Shown: piece by piece, positions 23,645 to 34,643 of the stretch
Layout of the letters: the number at the start of each line of letters is the position of its first letter
Numbering within the stretch: position 1 is the first letter of the stretch
DNA from: Lactarius indigo
Lineage: Eukaryota; Basidiomycota; Agaricomycetes; Russulales; Russulaceae
Assembly (NCBI GenBank): GCA_025766275.1
Contig: JAFKAC010000007.1
Coordinates: forward strand, 682,001 to 746,000
Length of the DNA stretch: 64,000 bases
Direction: 5' to 3'
Position numbers and translations under genes: made by a program
Notes under the pieces: generated by a model
What the model saw: only the letters and a program-made list of their open reading frames with translations
What the model was told of the DNA's origin: nothing
Databases searched by the model: none

Positions 23645-25662
23645 ATGGACCATGAGTACCACCACTTGGATCAAGTCTTACCGGGCCTCTGGGTCGGTGA
23701 CCTCCACAGCGCCAAAGATGTCGACACCCTCAAAGCAAACAACATCCACAGCATCCTGACAGTAATGAGGGGGAAGTTATCTATCCCTGAAGTACGCAAT
23801 GCTGGATCCATCGTCCTCATTGATTCACGATTCTTTCGAGAGTAGACTTTCATTCGACACCAGATTCCCTTGGATGACGTGGCGGAGACTGACGTGCTCC
23901 AGCACCTGATCCCTGCGATCACCTTTATACAAGCCGAGCTCGACAAGGACAGGGGGGTTCTTGTTCATTGTCAGGCCGGAGCGAGTGAGTTCCTACGCAT
24001 ATAGTAGGTCCCAATATCCCGCTGAGACTCACACATCACAGGTCGCAGTGCTACAGTTGCCGCAGCATACGTCATGTATTCCCAAAATATAGACGCCAGC
24101 GCGGCAATAGATCTCATTCGGAAGGTCAGACCTAACATTAAGTATGTTATATTTATATTTCGCTCCAAGTTGATTGAAGACCAAATCTCTCTAGCCCGAA
24201 CGCGGGATTCATGGCTCAGCTCGAAATATTTCACCAAGCTTCATTCAAAGTCTCGAGGCGTGACAAAGCCACCCGAATGTTCTATTTAGAAAGAGCGGTA
24301 GAGGAAATTCTAAGTAACATTGTTTCTGCACTGCGTATTCGTTTCATTCTATTGATAATTGTGCCAGATGGTGACGGCACGGCCCCAGAAACGGACATGT
24401 TCGCGAAGTTTCCCCGTACCCCCACCGACTCTGCGCCCGCCACCCCCGGCGGACCCAGGCGACGTATTCGTTGCAAGATGTGTCGGTGAGGCCTACCTTT
24501 GAGCTCTGTGCATAACCATATTCAGAGTTTCTCACTGTCAGAACTGAGCTTGCTAACCGCGAACACATGCTAGATCATGGTCAACTTGGGCCACCAACCC
24601 CTGCTATTGCCCTTTCACCCGTCTCTTCTAGACGGCCCTCTACTCACGATACTGTTACCCGTCGACCCTCGTCATCATCTTCTCGACGCCCATCAGGTGG
24701 CGCGCTTAGTATGACCGCCATGCCACGCCCACGTCTGGGCTCCACCTCAGGACTGACCCGCCCTTCTCCTTTGACATCGATCGAAGGTAGCAATGGTCTT
24801 GCGGGGCAAGTAGGATCTCTGTCCATGTCAGCTCTGGAGGACGATGAGATCAAGAGCCCTAGCCAAGAGTGTGATCCGCTGACGAGCTCAACTTCTCAAT
24901 CTCAAAGCAAACGGACCAGTTCTTTTGGGACCGATCTCAGGACTCGACTTCTTGCAGGTCTCTCCACTGGCATCCCTAGTGGCTTATCGATGTCGGCATT
25001 GGATAGTGACGACGATGAACCTGCAGACTCCACGCCAGCCACCGTATCCACCCCTGTAACTGGTGGGATCAACACTGCGGACACCACGCCATCTTCTCTT
25101 GCCATTGAGACCATTGTAGAAAATACAGATTCGGGTCCAAGCACAAATAAGAGTCGCCCACCCCTGACATTATCCACTTCCGCCGCAGGAGTTAGCACTC
25201 TTCAGCACGGTGCAGATCTCGCAGTACAGCTACATTCAAATCCTAAATTAGCTGCTCTGCGATCACCCGGCGGGTTATCTATGACACCCCTCCAGACAAG
25301 TACGCGGGTGGTCGACAAGGCCAGTATAAGCCCGCCCATTTTGATGAACCCAAAGTGTTCCGGATATTTTGTCGAGCCTGTAGGTCGAGTAGTCTGCGAG
25401 AAATCATCAGCTAATTTTTTTCAGATGAAATGGATGGAATATTTTTTAGAGGATGGTCAACTAGCCGGGAAGATCATTTGCCCAAATAAGAAGTGTGGCG
25501 TCAAGTTGGGAAATTATGACTGGGCTGGTGTTTGTTGTAGTTGCAAAGAATGGGTCGTTCCGGTTCGCATTCGCATCGTTGTTTCTCATGCGGCCCTTGC
25601 AACTGACTGCATCCTGATAGGGCTTTTGCATCCACCGATCCAAAGTTGACGAAATTGTCTAA
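23645..25662 (+). CDS. YVH1: Dual-specificity phosphatase Yvh1 (DUSP12)
   Basis: Eight exons (23645-23791, 23846-23984, 24042-24141, 24195-24313, 24368-24485, 24542-25379, 25425-25562, 25621-25662) give 546 residues. The catalytic domain starts at once (VLPGLWVGDLHSA) and has a complete P-loop, HCQAGASRS, with NPNAGFMAQLEIF after it. A Ser/Thr/Pro-rich linker of about 250 residues leads to the Zn-binding end: CSGYFVEPMKWME, GKIICPNKKCGVKLGNYDW, CSCKEWVVP and GFCIHRSKVDEIV. Yvh1 releases Mrt4 from pre-60S ribosomes mainly through the zinc domain. The linker is much longer than in yeast. The ATG at 23645 has a GCCATGG context; an in-frame ATG at 23609 would add 12 residues. Confidence 0.94.
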
Positions 25663-27898
25663 TTTATTAACCCATCAGTTTGTACTGCTTGATCAACGTT
25701 CAACTCTCGAAGTTGATACCGATGTTTCTCGGTATCTATCTGTACTAGCTCCGCAATCGCGTGAGCCATATCACACTTCTACATCACAAGTGCCTCCACA
25801 TATGTCGTCTTCCAGTTATACCAGTCCGCAGCAGTTGTATATAGCCTCGGTTTGTGAGGTTAGAGGAATGGTAGAAGGCGGAAAGTTTCCGAGTTTTCCA
25901 CGACCCCAATTCCGGTTCGGAATAGGGAAGTATCCCTGCGCATTTGACACAGTAACACAGTAACGCGGCGTGAAGCAAAGCGGCATTTCCCACACTCATG
26001 CTGAATGTCGAACCATTATTCCATTTTGAGACAACAATCTTCACGTCTTCCAGTTCTTGGTCGTCCAGATAGTCATGGGATAGTACTTTGCAAACGCCTT
26101 CTCTCTTGTCACGTCTTTTCGCACAACGGGATTTGGACTTACCGCTGTACCCATTTTGCCATGAGGGCGGAAATGGTTTGATGTCTCCTATACCTTCGTA
26201 GATTCTCACTCCGGAGAACGGCGTGTGTAACTTGAAGCTCCATACCATTGTCCAGACACCTTTCCATGTAATCGCCGACATGCTGCCAATGGTTGTGTCT
26301 GACTCGGATTCCGACTAAGTGCGCATTACGGTACGGTGAACACATTCTCCTGAATTTCTTGCCGAGCACTCGGATCCATGGGATCTTCTCCCCTCAGGTT
26401 CCCAGTCCCTTTCTACCTCTGCACTGTTTTCTGATAGTGTAGGGGTTGAAATATACAACCTCACCCAGGCTTCTATGAACCGAGCAACGTACGGAGTAGC
26501 CCGTTCTTTCTATTCCGATTCAATCCTATTCGCCCCGATGTACAATATTCTTTCTAAGGTATCATTAAATGTGCAGCGTGCGCGCCTTCCATGCCTAGGT
26601 GTAGCATTGTCCAAAAGCAAGAGCGAAAAACGCAGTATGACATACCCAGTTGGCAATGTCCGATCACTGTGTATTCAGTTATTTCCCACAAGGTCACATT
26701 GCCATCTCACGCGCCTTGTGATCAATTCGTTCCGCCGCGTTCGCACCGAGTTCTCGAAGCCAAGACTTCGACCACATGATAACCTTCGTGATGGGGTGCC
26801 TGATATCCCGCAAATTTTGAGCCAAAAACAAATAAACAGGGATCAAAGGCGCACTGTTCCCGATTGAACATGCATATGGTAATTGGAATATGGGCGTGTG
26901 AAAGGAGTGTCAGAGGTGCACCTCGTGGGACGCGAAATGGCATCCTGGCACTCCTTTCTTTACAGGCACTGGATGGGAAGTTTTGAAGACTGGCCACGAA
27001 CTTTGATAAATACAGTAGAACCTCGAAGAAACCCGCACGAGGCGCCCCGGCGTACCTGGAAGTTAGAACTACCACATTTGCACTGGTGCCTAGCAGTACC
27101 AGGCTTGGTACCATGCGAGCCAACCGATTGGTCAACTTGGTACGCGGGTGCTAGTGGGCCATGTGGCCACCACAATGTTATGTTTCTGTTCATGTCCGTT
27201 GGGCTTTGTGGAAACATCCACTTTCCTCCCACAATCATAGAGCATCAAGGTACAGTGTTAAACATCCATTACATAGTCATTCGTGGCGGGGACAGGACGC
27301 TCTTGGAACCATGCCCTGACGTGGACGTCACAACTTCCCCTTCCCCGCCGGAACACCACATTCCGAGAAGCGAACACAGAACCTAAGCGACTGGCCCCTG
27401 CTGTTGAAGACATCCCTTACTGCTGACCATTTCTTTTTCTCCGCGGTTGGGATGGGACACCCATTCGTAGTCACTACGTCACTACGGCTGGGACTGCATC
27501 GAAGCGACTCGACACCTGCCTCAACGACTCTCACAGGCGGTCTGGATGACTTCACTCTGCAATACAGATGGCCGTGCAATCGCCACCTCGGTGCCACTTC
27601 TGTCACTCGTTGGAGTATTCCCTCGCCCTGATGAACTTATTTCCGTGAGATAATCTAGAGTGAAGCCGGCCTTTCTGTCGGTCCGGTTACAAATTCTTCG
27701 CTTTTACAGCAGAGCTCGGGATCCGCACTTGAGCAGGGGCACTTGTCAATGTTGGCATTACGTGCGCTCGCCATTAATGCGACGCCTTCCCCATATGTCT
27801 GTCATCCAGGCTGGGTGGGGTATACAAAAAGCTTGCACAGGTCGTGCGCAAGTTTTGGTTTCTCTTCCCAGAACCCGTTACCCTCCTTTGGTCTCGTC
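25663..27898. other. Gene-poor stretch of 2.2 kb with weak minus-strand frames
   Basis: No confident gene. A minus-strand frame at 25784-26281 (165 codons) has hydrophobic runs and the motif-like PFPPSWQNGYSGKSKSR, and an overlapping frame continues upstream to 26369, so a decayed or unrecognised spliced gene is possible. At 27011-27040 there is a TA followed by CAGTAGAACCTCG, which looks like one end of a pogo/Tigger-type element, but no matching opposite end was found. The right end should hold the promoter of the carboxypeptidase-like gene. Confidence 0.35.
27011..27040 (+). repeat. Solo pogo/Tigger-like terminal repeat
   Basis: A TA dinucleotide is followed by CAGTAGAACCTCGAAGAAAC. Pogo/Tigger-type transposons duplicate TA on insertion, and their ends often begin CAGT-x-GA-x-CCTCG, so this fits one terminus. 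No inverted copy ending in GGTTCTACTG was seen nearby on either strand, so it would be a truncated relic. Confidence 0.35.
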
Positions 27899-30800
27899 AT
27901 GGTCCCCATTTTCAAATGTACTGAGCTTATTGCCGTCCTCTCCTTAATGCTTGTGTATCAACCCCAGGGTTTCCCCTCTAGATATTTCCACGTAGCGGCA
28001 GCTGAAACAACAGCTACTGCGCGTCCTTCTGACCCCCCTTTCCAAAATTCAGTGGTCACTGTCACCGTCACTGTCGCTGCCACTGCCACGACCACACAGT
28101 CCGAGTCGAGCGCTTCCCTAACTTCTGCCCCAATCTCTAGTAACACCACTGTGTCGAGCTCTGCGCTGCCTACGAGTACCTTTGTTCCCCCCATCCCTTA
28201 TCTCACACAGGGGCAGCTTCCCAACAGCTTTCCACAAAATACTACGGTGACGTCTGGGATAAATTTCGATACCTCATGGCAAGAATGTGAGATCTTCCGG
28301 TCCTTCCGAAGGAGAGAACGTGACCTTACGTTACCTTTTTTAATTCTTTTCAGTCTATCGCGTGACTCAAGGTCTACCAAATATCACTTTCCCCCTGGGC
28401 AATAACTATGCCGGAAATCTCCCCGTACAACGCTCTGGGCATCCGAACAATACGTTGTTCTTCTGGGGCTTTGAGAACAGAGTAGGATCCCTCACGGCGC
28501 CCGCCGGTCAGATACAGCTATCGCCCTGGCTGATCTGGCTGGGTGGTGGTGGAGGGTACGAATTCGATCTCCGTTCTTCGGTCTCCTTCTAATTCGAGAT
28601 GAAGGCCAGGTTCATCGGGTTTGTTTACGTCTATGATCGCGGTAATGATGATACCAGCTTGTGTGGCCGAGTTGCAGTCACTGAATCTTAACTTATTGTC
28701 AGAATGGACCCATGTTGTTGCACCGTGACCTCACTATCTCCCAAAATCCGAATAGTCTATCCAACCTCATGGATACCATTTGGGTCGATCAACCTGGTGA
28801 GTCAGAAACTGTTGGGTCTGCATGATGGACACCTGACTGCAAATCTCACACAAATTAGTTGGCACTGGGTTTTCTACCGCTGACTCTACCGGATACGGTA
28901 AGTGTCCTTCTCCGTATGATGGCTAGCGCATTAACGAAAGGTCACAGCTAAGGACGAAAATGACGTGGCCTCTGACTTTGTACGTTTCCGCGGTCCGACC
29001 ACGAGCGACAGTGACTCTAAAAAATGGGAATTTTAGATCGGTTTCCTCTCTAATCTTGTCAAGATATTCCCTAGTCTGGCTACGCGACCTTTATACTTAG
29101 CTGGAGAGGACTATGCTGGTGTTTACATTGTATGTCTTTGCACAAATTCTTCCCAGACCACGAGACGTATCTCCTTCAGTCGTACATTTCCGAGGCGTTG
29201 TTGGCGACTTCCAGTCCTCCCGTGATTCTTCAAAAAATTGTTATCGGAAATGGGATGTTATACGATGTCTCCCAGTCTACGAATATCGCCACAGTGAGTG
29301 CTCGAAAGAGTAGTATTCTGTCTCGGATTGAACCAACGTCTCCGCAACAGACGAGCATCATCGGCTCATTCCCCCAATTGATAAAGTTCGACCAGGGCGT
29401 ATTCGACGCCTTCCAATCCAAGTGCGTATATCCGCTCGCCAATCCATTCGGCTCACTGGTTAAAACACGTCACAGGGCGCATCTTTGCGGCTACGACGTT
29501 AATCTGACATATCCGCAGCAGTCACCATTACCATACATTGAATCGACTGGTCGCATTTCCTCCCTTTGGTCCTCTGTAGCCTCCCGTGCCCAGAAAACGG
29601 GTCTTTTGCAAAGGCGCAGCAAGCGTGATAGCTCCTTCAGCAGTCAATTAGACCCATATTATGGTTGCTCTATTTTCGACGAAGCTGTAGATTATGCCGC
29701 TAACTTCTCGTCCCCTTGGTGTACGTCTCATCTCGATTCTAGTGTTGATCCAATCTGGTCGCTAATGCCCTTCACGCCCCAGCCCCTGGCATTTTTGATG
29801 TATGCACTGTCGTTAATATTGCCGATTCTCGCGTCAGACCTTCCTCCTTTCTAGCTCTTTGACGTAAGCGACGCTCTCAGCCCGCAACCGTCTATTGATG
29901 GTGGCATCTATTTCAATGGTACGTCCCTTTCTGGCGCGTGTCTTCTGATGGATTATCGATTGTGTACTTGAAATAGCACTCCAAGTGCGTGGGGCGCTTC
30001 ACGCGCCATTCAGCAAGAATTGGACGTCGATGGATCTGTACCCCTTTGGCTCGACTCTCAACTTTTGTGAGATAGTGTCCTTTTCCCGTGTCCATATATT
30101 TACTCACAGTTCTCTTAGCTTCTGCCGCCAACTTCTTCGGTGATCCCAGTGGGTAATTTCGTTGATACAAATAACCAATGGATTCTGACCCTGGTCGATT
30201 ATATCACAGGCCCTCCGTGAGCTATCAACTTTTCGTGATTACCTCCGTGATCCCATGCTGATGGTGGCACCAGACCCGCGACATTCTTTGATGACCTCGT
30301 CAGCACTGCAACTTCGAAGAACGTGGAAATCGTCTTGTACTCTAGCGGTAACAACGCGATTGCTCATCACCGGAGCCTCGAGAGTAAGCATCACTTCTCT
30401 ATCAAATCTCTCCCGTGTCCTAGCCAGCCGCTAACCGAAAATTCCTTTGGCATGAATAAATAGTTCTCATTCAGGTTACTCCGCTCCCGTTAACCGGACA
30501 TTAGCCTCTTTTACTAACCCTACTTTCCTCTCTGACAGAACACAACCTTCGGAGGCACGCGGGGTTTCACGCGCAAGCCTTCGACACCGTGGGTAGATGA
30601 CAGTGGCAACGTCGCCGGGATCATTCACCAAGAACGTGGGATCCTCTACGCTCTATTCGACAACGTCGGCTCCTTCACCCCACACGCCAACCCTACCGCC
30701 GTACGCATCCCTGCATTCCCCTTTGTTGCTCATACATACATATCGTGTGTCTAACGCCGCATCATTATCAGGCCCACACGTTCTTCCGCCAATACGTGTT

Positions 30801-31110
30801 GAACTCAAACACGACCGGCTCTATCACGGTCGACTCGAACAACAAGCTCACCGTGTTCGGCGGAGAAGACCCCAACATTGCCGCCGACGCTCCACGTGTC
30901 GCAAGCAAGATATTCCTCGGCGCGGGTATCACGCAATCCACGCTCGTCGCGCCATCGCCGACCGTCGCCGCGTGGAAGAATTTCCTCAAGGAGGCGTCGA
31001 TGAAGGCCTCTACATCGAGCGCTCAGAGTCGTCTTTCTTGGCCCGGGCGGTTTTGGCCCGGAGTTTTGGTTTTGTGCGCGTCATATTTGGCATTGGGCTC
31101 TGTGATATGA
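27899..31110 (+). CDS. Serine carboxypeptidase-like protein (S10 family), catalytic residues replaced
   Basis: Nineteen exons, all phase-checked, give 714 residues: 27899-28286, 28354-28555, 28605-28641, 28703-28796, 28859-28897, 28948-28979, 29037-29129, 29180-29293, 29351-29421, 29476-29720, 29783-29799, 29855-29918, 29977-30066, 30119-30148, 30210-30216, 30274-30383, 30464-30474, 30539-30700 and 30772-31110. A signal peptide, a Thr/Ser-rich stalk, the S10 fold (ITFPLGNNYAGNLPVQ; oxyanion GGPGSSG; DTIWVDQPVGTGFS) and a hydrophobic end resembling a GPI signal are present. The nucleophile motif GESYAG reads GEDYAG, the Asp segment reads SGNNA without Asp, and the usual GHxVP reads GSFTP. The fold is clear; peptidase activity is doubtful. 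It converges on the phosphodiesterase gene. Confidence 0.88.
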
Positions 31111-31699
31111 CCCGTTTCCTCCCTCCTTTTTGGGTTCTAGGGTTTTATGGAAGGACCGTGGGTGCGTGGTAGAGGTATATTTATCCATAGATTTAATTCG
31201 TGTACAAAGATACCCTGCACTTGTCTTGTTTGTTACACCCTTGTAGTTCACAAAGCAGACTTGATCTTATCCTTGACAAACATGTCGTACCTCACTAAAA
31301 GACATTCTTTTTTTTTTTTTGTTCTGGTCAGGAATGATATCCGTAAGACAAGTACGAAGTCACTAGCTACAGAAAACATGCGAGATATCTACAGAATTCC
31401 CCACAACCCCATAGTACCAAGGAATGACAAATGACCGCTGATGAGAGAGAGAAAGGGTTTGATATTGCTAGCACAAAAAGGAGAAAAAGGAAAGAACCAA
31501 GAGCGAGAAACAGACAAGATAGGTGAATACTATGAATGCAGGGGTGGTGGTGTAGGATGTGATTGCTCCTCGTCCGTCAAGATCGTCAGACAATCGTAGA
31601 CAATTGTGATCGTAGATGGAATGATACAAGTATACATACAATTTTGTTCGTCGAGTCGGCCTGATCCAATTCGAAAACAGAAAAAAAGTGGGAACCGGG
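31111..31699. other. Intergenic stretch between convergent genes
   Basis: This is the 3-prime flank of both neighbours. It contains a run of T at about 31309-31320 and is AT-rich. No gene, RNA or repeat was recognised. Confidence 0.5.
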
Positions 31700-33912
31700 C
31701 TAGCTATCGACACCCTGGCCGGCGTCAATAGCGACCTCTCGACGGGCCGGTATGTCGCGGGGCCCGGGGCTCCATGAATAGCGATGGAAGCTGGGCCTCT
31801 TGCGTACGCCGACTTTGCACGCCGCACGGATAGCCGCAGCGCTACTCTCACTGCTACTCACACCTCCGCTCACGACGAGCCCGAGCGTATCACCATGCGA
31901 CGGAGCGAGCAAGCCAGTCCGTGTGGAAGGAGCATCGGAAAGTCCAACGGAATGAGACATGGAGGTGACGCTTGGGGACGGTGAACTAACGCTACTGGTG
32001 GGGAACGTGCTCCCAATGGAAAACGGTAAGTGAACAGTACCGATAGAGGGTGCGGTGGGGTGAGTGGGCGACGATGCACGAGATGAGTCGGTATCGGTCA
32101 GAACAGGGGCCAGGGTATCAGAAGTTGCTGAGTCGTGGACCGATAACCTATCACTCTGATCGATTCCTAGCCGGAAAGCGGTAGGAAGGGCCATGGGGAA
32201 TGCAGAGACGTAGTCTTCGGGAGATTGGTGGGGTGAAAAGGAGCGGTCGCGTTCGTGCGTAGAGCGGCGAAGGGTATCACGGGAAGAGTCAGGACTGTCG
32301 TCTCGCAGAGTAAGTGATTGGATTCTCGCTTTCCACTTTGCTAGGTTCTCAGTGCAGTGGAGAGCGTATTCCGCAGTCTCTGAAAACACGGGTTAAATCA
32401 GAAAGGATTAGGGAACATCGGGGCTGACCAGGGATGCCAGAAGCCGTAAGATCGAACAGAGGTTTCGCGAAGGTTTCGATGAACCAAACTTGGGACTTGG
32501 CTTCGGACAGGGGGTCAACCTCTTCCTTCACTGATGGACTCAGGTGAAGGTGACGTTCAAGAGTGGCCTGCGATGTCCACTCTTCTTGAAGGACGGATGC
32601 CCAATGTTGTGAGACGTTAATAGGGCGACACTGGATGGTTATTTAGACAAGGTCGAGGGTCGACGGGTAGAGAAGTGTTCATTACCGGGTTACTTATATC
32701 CGCAGCTTTGATGAGCGCTTGGCAGACGAGAACCCTCATCGTCCAATGGTCTGCCTCTGCACCGTCAACAATTCGTTGGAAGCGTCCCATGAACTGTGCG
32801 TGGACGCGCATATCGGTAGCCAAGACAGTCTCCGCAAGCAATTTCCGAAAATGGGGCGTTGATTGAGAATTATCGAGCAGGAAGCCGAATCCCTGGCGTC
32901 GAAGGATGTGTAAAAGGAGGGTGTAGTGAAGTTGTTCTAAGGGAGAATTATGGTCATACAATGATGATAATGGGGCTTGGGCATTTTTCTTCGTTCGTCG
33001 AATAATGAGATTAGCGGACGGCAGAGGAAGAAGAGCCAGCTCACCATGAAATTATTGGTGACACCGGGATGGCCGACATCGTGTCCAATGGAGGCAACGT
33101 ACAAGCAAAATAAATCACAGGGAGTTAGACAATTTACGAGTGCCGGCTTTCCCGCGGTCTGTTTGGGCCTCCATATCCGAGCATCGGGCTCGAGAAGGAT
33201 GGAGGCAGGAGGAACTCTGCCAGCGGAACAGAGGAACATGTGAATGGCTTGGAGTACATCAAGGGCATGCTCAAAGTTATGATATGAATTTTGGTGACGA
33301 TAGACGTGTCGCATGTTAAAAAGCAGATTCTTGACTTGATCTGTAGACGAAATTAAACGTTAATAATGGAAGAGTGTAAACGACAGGTTGCGGTCGCGCG
33401 CACCAATGGAAACGGGAACCGTGTCTGAAAGGCCCTCGAGGCGGAAAAGAGCCTCAAAGATGACAAGTGAGCAGTAGAGAACCTCGTGTTCGGGGAGCTT
33501 ATGGGGTTCAAAATTCCAATTATCTAGGGACTTGATGAGCTGGCAGCGACGGTCCAATGAGACATCGATCGGGCCCCTGGCAATGAGGAATCAGAAAAGG
33601 CACAGAGGTGGTAATGAATTGAAAGTACGATCGTTCATGCGCATTTATGACGGTGTGGGTGTGATTATACATGTCACTGAGAAGTTCTGCGAAACTGCAG
33701 ATAAAAACGGGTCAGGAGATTCCGGTGCAAACGAAGAAAAAAAAATTTGAAGGGATGTACAGAAGTCGTTCCTCTGGTGTGTCAATCTCGGACTCATCCC
33801 ATCCCACCCAGCCCTGACCCAAACCCTGAGAGCCAAGTGCGAGAGAAAGACCGCCGACGTCAACGCTCCGACGTCTTGGTTGTGAGATAGGTGGTGCCTG
33901 AAGGATGTCCAT
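31700..33912 (-). CDS. 3',5'-cyclic-nucleotide phosphodiesterase, class I HD domain
   Basis: Seven exons (33912-33761, 33694-33629, 33576-33404, 33340-33045, 32988-32686, 32630-32429, 32379-31700) give 623 residues. The catalytic signature is complete: YHNFEHALDV, then ASIGHDVGHPGVTN, APLSSLYDHNSPLEQ and IKAADISNPCRPI, which supply the metal-binding His and Asp residues. Upstream are WNFEPHKLPEHEVL and ELLSDMYNHTHT, typical of fungal cAMP phosphodiesterases. The carboxyl 190 residues are Ser/Pro-rich and likely disordered. In fungi this enzyme lowers cAMP and damps protein kinase A signalling. The start at MDILQAPPISQPRR is the first in-frame ATG, but further amino-terminal exons upstream cannot be excluded because homologues often extend further. 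Confidence 0.92.
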
Positions 33913-34273
33913 GAAGAGAGAAGATGATGAACAACTGAAGACAAAACGAAGAGTAGGGTAGAGTAGACCCGACGAGTGTGCCAGGGCACCGTATCGTCGT
34001 GGCTCCCACGCGAGAACTAATTCCCACGCCCACGCCCACTCACACGCCCACTGGCATACATGCACGCACAACTAATAAATGGAATCAACATTACTAACTT
34101 GACTGGTGGTTCTACTCGCAGGCCTTGTGTTCTGGAAGGGTGTATCTCGTGCGGATGCTCGGGTTCAGCTCTCCTGTATCGACCTGATGACTCGGCTTCA
34201 AAGCGATATTGATAGAGGAGCCCGTGACAGGTCGGCCGCATAGTATTGTGTGAGGGTCACGAATGAGGGGAAG
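33913..34273. other. Gap upstream of the phosphodiesterase with overlapping open frames
   Basis: GTGGGCGT-type short repeats lie at about 34020-34060. From 34120 to 34245 both strands are open and protein-like (see findings), but neither reading could be joined to a start or to a neighbouring gene. It may contain an unrecognised exon of the phosphodiesterase, or of a plus-strand gene. Confidence 0.35.
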
Positions 34274-34643
34274 ATGCTAACCACTTATTGTATGTATCCT
34301 CCCCCTCTCTCCTCCACCAATTAACCCCTTTCGACCTCTTTTTTTTTCTGTGCGATCGAGTCAGCTTCTACCACCTCATGGACCTGGGTGGCCCATAGGT
34401 ACTATGAGAACCTTGACGTTGACACACTCTCGGATGTTCTCCGTTTTGATAAGTCTCGTTCCAAGCTACTCGACTCGTTCTGCCTGCTTCTTGCACGCGG
34501 TCACACCGTCCGCGGGTACATTGCTATCGGGACGTATAGTGGCGAGGCAATGTGGACCGGACCATTGTGGACTGATGCGGTCAAGGTAGGCGGGGATTGG
34601 ACGAAATATAGGTGGACACCTTGTTTTTACGCAGCATAGGTAA
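34274..34643 (+). CDS. Possible short hypothetical protein
   Basis: An ATG at 34274 gives a 16-base exon, then a 75-base intron with a strong pyrimidine tract (34290-34364), then an exon 34365-34585 and a short last exon 34635-34643. The product is about 80 residues, MLTTYSSTTSWTWVAHRYYE followed by a helical Leu/Asp/Lys/Arg segment (DTLSDVLRFDKSRSKLLDSF) and a Gly/Tyr-rich end. No family is recognised. The intron before exon 2 is convincing; the start and end are weak, and the real gene could extend either way. Confidence 0.3.
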
